Positions 32,330 through 35,718 of a DNA stretch of 35,718 bases are shown one piece after another. The translations under genes were made by a program, and so were the position numbers. Numbering within the stretch: the stretch's first letter is position 1; every line of letters starts with the position of its first letter. This DNA comes from a virus, in the IMG/VR virus record IMGVR_UViG_3300032753_001022, positions 1 through 35,718 of that record; one strand, given 5' to 3'. A model generated the notes under the pieces. The model did not search any database. It saw only the letters and a program-made list of their open reading frames with translations, and was not told the DNA's origin.

Positions 32330-32414
32330 TGGTGCGACTGGGCGGACTTGAACCGCCATGCCGTGAAGCGTCAGATTTTAAGTCTGATGAGTATACCAAT
32401 TTCTCCACAGTCGC
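32330..32414 (-). tRNA. tRNA-Leu (UAA)
   Basis: An 85-base class II tRNA with encoded CCA. The acceptor is GCGACTG/CAGTCGC, the anticodon stem TCAGA/TCTGA encloses the loop CTTAAAA, and the anticodon is UAA, which reads UUA and UUG. The T-arm is GGCGG/CCGCC with loop TTCAAGT. It is transcribed just after the omega-subunit gene. Confidence 0.93.
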
Positions 32415-32421
32415 ATTAAAC

Positions 32422-32649
32422 TTATTTAATCTTTTTGTAGTACTCTTGATCTACTTTTCCGTGTTGAATTTCTAACAATGCTGTCATAACACCGTGATGG
32501 TGTTCCATATGAATACTACGTGAATTGCCTGCTTTAATTTCACGGGCACGTTGAGCAGCCATAATAATCAACTCAAACTTATTACCGCCGGACTCTTTAA
32601 CGCATTTCTCCACGTCTAGGTGTTCATGACGACTGTGATATTTTGACAT
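32422..32649 (-). CDS. rpoZ: RNA polymerase omega subunit (RpoZ) homologue
   Basis: A 75-residue protein in which NKFELIIMAAQRAREIKAGNS closely follows the omega signature NRFxLVxxAxxRARxL, and VMTALLEIQHGKV matches the conserved TALREIxxG helix. Omega binds and stabilises the beta-prime subunit of RNA polymerase and affects responses to ppGpp and sigma factors. The N-terminal 18 residues are His-rich and differ from host omega. It has an AAAGGA site and one of the strongest early promoters in the window, so it should appear soon after infection. Confidence 0.82.
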   Translation of the reverse strand: MSKYHSRHEHLDVEKCVKESGGNKFELIIMAAQRAREIKAGNSRSIHMEHHHGVMTALLEIQHGKVDQEYYKKIK

Positions 32650-32676
32650 TTTGTTCCTTTAGTTAATTAAGTAGCT

Positions 32677-32705
32677 AGTATAATACAATTTTGTATTTGT
32701 GTCAA
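32677..32705 (-). promoter_or_regulatory. Strong sigma-70 promoter of rpoZ and tRNA group
   Basis: Perfect TTGACA at 32700-32705, a 17-base spacer, and TATACT at 32677-32682. The leader is about 20 bases. Transcription may continue through the leucine tRNA, the 47-residue gene, the serine tRNA and candidate RNA 1. Confidence 0.88.
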
Positions 32706-32741
32706 TGGTTAATTAAATATTTTATTAATAGCAGGTTACTT

Positions 32742-32749
32742 AATAAATA
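32742..32749 (+). promoter_or_regulatory. Late promoter-like box AATAAATA (rightward)
   Basis: AATAAATA sits 28 bases before the ATG at 32777, the same spacing as at 24850. It is back-to-back with the early promoter for rpoZ, so this 127-base gap switches from leftward early to rightward late transcription. Confidence 0.55.
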
Positions 32750-32776
32750 GTTGTATCTAAGTAGTAAACCACCACA

Positions 32777-34069
32777 ATGTCAACCAAAATAGAACATACC
32801 TCTGCCGGCGGAGTCCGCTTTGAACCAAATAAAAAATTAGGTTACTATGTTGTTAATAACGAAATTTATTACAACAAGAACCAGGCCATGCTCGTTGGGT
32901 CTAAACAACCGGGTGATGTAGGCGGACTTAATAACGATCCTGTTCGCTGGTTATTCAACGAAGATACTTTTATTCGATTTCCGTGGCACGAAGAACCTAA
33001 TGTTCCATTAAATGAATTGTACCGCATACGTGCTCAACAGTTGCGCGACCAGTATGACTACATACGGTTAGAACTAAGCGGCGGCGCAGATAGTACCACT
33101 GTAGCGTATGCGTTTTTATTAAATGGCATACGATTAGATGAAGTTGTATTTCGATATCCTGAAAAAGGTTCTAAGGATGTATCAAATAATCCGTGGGATA
33201 CCGAAAGTCGAAATCATTTGAGTGAATGGGAATTTGCAGCTAAGCCATTATTAAATTGGATCAAAACTAATTATCCAGAAGTTAAAGTTACTGTACACGA
33301 TTTTACCGATAACATAGTCAATGAAAAAACCAATGATGAAAATTGGATTTACAAAACACGACACTATATACATCCTGGTCATGTGCATAAGCACACAATA
33401 GATAAAGAATTGGCTGACACCGGCAAGCGTATTGCTGTTGTTTTCGGCATTGACAAACCCAAGGTTTGTATCAAGGACAGTAAATTCTTTATGTATTTTG
33501 TTGATAGTCAAGCAAGCAATAATCACCCCGAGATTGGTGACTACACCAATATTACCAACGAATTCTTCTACTGGTCACCCGATGCTTGCGAGTTACTGGC
33601 TAAACAGGCACACATGATTAAGAATTGGTTTAGTATGCCGGCACACTATGCCATGAGTCATATCCTGCAATGGCCCAACCATGATTATAGTACTCGCACA
33701 TTCCGAGAACAAATTCTCAAACCTATCATCTATTCTGACTACGATTTTAATACCTTCCAAACTGCTAAGAGTACTACTGCTATTAATGCAGAGATGGATA
33801 CATGGTTCTTTACAAATTTTAAAGATACTGATTTATATGCAACTTGGACAGCTGGCGTAGATTATTTAAAAACAAATCTTGACAGCAGATACTTTCAATA
33901 CTATCGTAACTGTGTAAGTGATCTTAAACAATACCAAACTCCATTTTATTATATCGGAGATAGTACTATACCAGTTGCTAATAAACCGTTTTGTGTATCA
34001 AAGCAAGAAATACTCAATGATCAAACTACCTACGTACATTGTATACGTGGTAAACTGTCAATTTATTAG
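32777..34069 (+). CDS. PP-loop ATPase-like protein (ATP pyrophosphatase fold)
   Basis: A 430-residue protein with a PP-loop at residues 99-106 (ELSGGADS), matching the SGGxDS signature of ATP pyrophosphatases such as asparagine synthase, QueC and TilS. The next strand (LDEVVFRYP) and VKVTVHDFTD fit the alpha-hydrolase fold. There is no glutaminase domain, so it is not a complete asparagine synthase. It would activate a carbonyl or amide group with ATP; the substrate is not evident. It is one of the few plus-strand genes and has a late-type box 28 bases upstream. Confidence 0.75.
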   Translation: MSTKIEHTSAGGVRFEPNKKLGYYVVNNEIYYNKNQAMLVGSKQPGDVGGLNNDPVRWLFNEDTFIRFPWHEEPNVPLNELYRIRAQQLRDQYDYIRLELSGGADSTTVAYAFLLNGIRLDEVVFRYPEKGSKDVSNNPWDTESRNHLSEWEFAAKPLLNWIKTNYPEVKVTVHDFTDNIVNEKTNDENWIYKTRHYIHPGHVHKHTIDKELADTGKRIAVVFGIDKPKVCIKDSKFFMYFVDSQASNNHPEIGDYTNITNEFFYWSPDACELLAKQAHMIKNWFSMPAHYAMSHILQWPNHDYSTRTFREQILKPIIYSDYDFNTFQTAKSTTAINAEMDTWFFTNFKDTDLYATWTAGVDYLKTNLDSRYFQYYRNCVSDLKQYQTPFYYIGDSTIPVANKPFCVSKQEILNDQTTYVHCIRGKLSIY

Positions 34070-34074
34070 ATTAA

Positions 34075-34093
34075 TGTAGGGATTCCACCTACA
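34075..34093. terminator. Weak hairpin between convergent genes
   Basis: TGTAGG and CCTACA flank a seven-base loop within the 59-base gap between two convergent gene ends. A U-tract is not adjacent. It may serve as a weak bidirectional stop. Confidence 0.3.
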
Positions 34094-34128
34094 CCCACCT
34101 CGTTTTAAAGTCCGCGTGTCCAGGACTA

Positions 34129-34692
34129 TTACATTGCAGGACCGTTACTGTTCCTGAATCCCACAGTACCGCCTTCTGCTTCAATCCTTTTTAATACATC
34201 TTCAAAAAGAATCGGTGCCCAGTCAGTTTGCTCTACGCATACTGCATGATAGCGTGGATCAATTACGCCATCTTTCATAACACGATTGGCGTGAGTATGT
34301 CCGTGTATGTTGCAACCAAAGCGACCAAGACTTTCTTCGTGAATAGGAATGTGACTAAGAATAAGTCCGTTCATAACATGGTAGGCACGAAGTTCTCTAA
34401 AGTATTGACGGTATTCGTCATCTCGAAAGATATCGTGGTTACCACGAATTAAAACTTTGTCGCCGTTAAGTCTGGATAAAACTTTTAACGCTTTCCGATT
34501 AATAACAACATCGCCTAAGTGATAGACTTTGTCGTTGGGTCTAACCCGGTCATTCCATGCTGTAATCATGGCCTCATCCATTTCCGCAGGATCATCCCAC
34601 GGGCGAAGTTTTGTAATACCATCGTTGCGTGTGAAGCGACATACACCATGATGACCAAAGTGCGTATCGCTAACTAAAAATACTGCTGGCAT
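34129..34692 (-). CDS. Calcineurin-like metallophosphoesterase
   Basis: A 187-residue phosphoesterase with the full set of metal motifs: SDTHFGH (8-14), GDV (60-62), GNHD (84-87), SHIPIH (113-118) and GHTH (131-134). Phage members hydrolyse phosphodiesters or phosphomonoesters of nucleotides, RNA or signalling molecules; the target here is open. It has an AAAGGAG site and follows the 149-residue gene by 15 bases, with which it probably shares a transcript. Confidence 0.9.
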   Translation of the reverse strand: MPAVFLVSDTHFGHHGVCRFTRNDGITKLRPWDDPAEMDEAMITAWNDRVRPNDKVYHLGDVVINRKALKVLSRLNGDKVLIRGNHDIFRDDEYRQYFRELRAYHVMNGLILSHIPIHEESLGRFGCNIHGHTHANRVMKDGVIDPRYHAVCVEQTDWAPILFEDVLKRIEAEGGTVGFRNSNGPAM

Positions 34693-34707
34693 ATTATGCT
34701 CCTTTCT

Positions 34708-35154
34708 TTATATGCTTAATAAAAATGTATCAACTTGTAAAGAGTTGACCGATTCGAAGTATCCCGAACCCGGGTTATGTAGCGTAACTGTGTTACCTTC
34801 ATCGTCTTTAACTGGGATTGAATACTGCTCGGTGTCTGCCTGGAAAGCCGCCAATGCTCGTTCGGCAACATCTGCGTTTTTAAATACCCACAAGATCTCG
34901 CCATATCCATCGCCGTGCCCAAAGCTATCCCCGGATCCGTAAGTCATCCAAAGGATATACAAAGGAGTACCTGCTTCTGCTTCAAACGAAACATTTATCT
35001 TTTCTTCGTCATACGCTAATCCTGACCAACGGCCACGACTTGATATACTGATACCTTTAACTTCGTAATCCCATGTTTCAGACCAATCACCGTACTCTTT
35101 GTCCTCACGATAAGAGTCGGTGCAGATTTCGTTGTATTGTACAAATAATTCCAT
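34708..35154 (-). CDS. Acidic beta-rich protein, function unknown
   Basis: About 148 residues from the ATG at 35154, chosen because GGAG lies six bases upstream; the open frame begins six bases earlier at a TTG. It is acidic and rich in Gly, Tyr, Trp and Ser (SETWDYEV, TYGSGDSFGHGDGYGE), with alternating strand-like segments. I do not recognise the family. It is the first gene after candidate RNA 2. Confidence 0.6.
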   Translation of the reverse strand: MELFVQYNEICTDSYREDKEYGDWSETWDYEVKGISISSRGRWSGLAYDEEKINVSFEAEAGTPLYILWMTYGSGDSFGHGDGYGEILWVFKNADVAERALAAFQADTEQYSIPVKDDEGNTVTLHNPGSGYFESVNSLQVDTFLLSI

Positions 35155-35176
35155 TACCAACTCCTTTCGTTAAATT

Positions 35177-35642
35177 AGGTGCCAGTTGAGTGGTAGCAAG
35201 GCTACACTCTTCTCCTTGTGAAAGTTACTGGCAGAACTCACTCTTGTTTATTTTACTAGGTTAAGAACTTGACCGCCGATTGGCTCCTAGGGGTCTGTTG
35301 ACGACTTACTCCTTAAATCACTTCCCATCACGTTGCACAAGGCTAGAAGGGCGAGTTAGTCAAATCCGTTATGGGCGAAACTGGTGTTTGTATTCAGTGC
35401 TTGAACCTGCGGTAGCCCAGACTCTTCATGGCACCTCTTGCGTCGACCGGCATCATAACAAGTTCAGTGTTGTTCCATTGTAGCCACTATACAAACGTAA
35501 AAGGTTTTTGGGAATATAGCAGTAATGCGCTGACGTCTGCTATATTTGTCTCGAGAAGGAGAGCTCATCTTTATTTCACGCTAAATTTGTTTCGTACTGC
35601 TTGCACGTTACTTAGGACTCATCCAACCGTCTATCCCAAAAA
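35177..35642 (-). ncRNA. Candidate large structured RNA 2 (about 466 nt)
   Basis: The 490 bases between a 149-residue gene and the glutamate tRNA have no plausible gene. Many perfect inverted pairs are present: TTTTTGGGA (35505-35513) with TCCCAAAAA (35634-35642); a 10-bp hairpin at 35513-35546; AGGTGCCA (35177-35184) with TGGCACCT (35429-35436); TGCCAGT (35180-35186) with ACTGGCA (35227-35233); GAACTTG (35265-35271) with CAAGTTC (35459-35465); and a nine-pair hairpin with one bulge at 35188-35209. Some of these exclude each other, which could mean alternative folds. I read it on the minus strand because the flanking tRNA is there, but the sense strand is unproven. Confidence 0.55.
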
Positions 35643-35644
35643 TT

Positions 35645-35718
35645 TGGCACTCTGTAGCGGAATCGAACCGCTCTTGCCTGGATGAAAACCAGATGTCCTA
35701 ACCGATAGACGAACAGAG
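35645..35718 (-). tRNA. tRNA-Glu (UUC), cut by the window edge
   Basis: The 3' end with encoded CCA is at 35645. The anticodon stem TCTGG/CCAGG encloses the loop TTTTCAT, giving anticodon UUC. The T-arm is AGCGG/CCGCT with loop TTCGATT. The acceptor 3' strand ACAGAGT implies that one 5' base lies just outside the window. Confidence 0.9.

Noticed and set aside
35580-35626. Hammerhead-like string with GGATGAG and CGAAAC on the minus strand
   Set aside because: The catalytic core should read CUGAUGA, but two essential bases differ and the intervening stem does not pair.
35177-35642. tmRNA or RNase P RNA in the gene-free block
   Set aside because: I find no tRNA-Ala-like ends or tag frame, and none of the conserved RNase P sequence blocks, on either strand.

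Overview
The window reads as part of the genome of a large T4-like (Straboviridae/cyanomyovirus-like) tailed phage that infects a betaproteobacterium, probably a freshwater Burkholderiales. The phage call rests on T4-type replication genes (helicase gp41, primase gp61, UvsW, dCMP deaminase), T4-style TATAAATA late promoters, a GIY-YIG homing endonuclease, scattered tRNA genes, and tightly packed genes with many ATGA or TAATG overlaps. The host call rests on three genes that look recently taken from a betaproteobacterium: groES, groEL and a Burkholderiales-type outer-membrane porin. Most of the window is AT-rich and almost everything lies on the minus strand.

Layout from left to right. 1-2570: a partial Ala/Pro/Gln-rich protein, a small protein and two paralogous, convergent radical-SAM proteins. 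2567-6631: helicase, primase, a possible virion protein, then a plus-strand island with a homing endonuclease and a conserved phage protein, fired by divergent late promoters. 6672-14026: a highly reduced DnaE-like protein, a zinc-finger partner, two SGNH-like proteins, a PIG-L-type deacetylase, small conserved phage proteins, UvsW and a HARP-like protein. 14142-18077: envelope-associated small proteins, an AAA+ ATPase and a string of small early genes, each behind its own near-identical sigma-70 promoter. 18159-20081: groES-groEL. 20144-27911: a co-oriented operon of glycan-modifying enzymes. 28018-29196: the porin. 29304-35718: nucleotide metabolism, a peroxiredoxin-like protein, a TRAP-type solute-binding protein, an RNA polymerase omega homologue, a PP-loop protein, a metallophosphoesterase, four tRNAs, and two gene-free blocks that look like structured RNAs.

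How the parts fit. Early promoters (TTGAC-17-TATAAT class) would be read by host RNA polymerase soon after infection and drive primase, small takeover genes, groESL, omega and probably the porin. TATAAATA-type late promoters drive a second set, including the homing endonuclease and the PP-loop gene. The surface-directed set (glycan operon, porin, lipoprotein, TRAP binding protein, two SGNH-like proteins and a deacetylase) suggests that this phage invests heavily in remodelling the host envelope or its own virion.

The most novel signals are two structured non-coding regions in the tRNA zone (31821-32060 and 35177-35642), each supported by long-range perfect inverted repeats; a 196-residue protein that keeps the catalytic aspartates of DNA polymerase III alpha in a shrunken frame; a serine tRNA with an ACU anticodon; an early-expressed phage omega subunit; and several promoters placed so close to the start codon that the messages should be leaderless. 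All calls come from reading sequence alone. No database or folding program was run.
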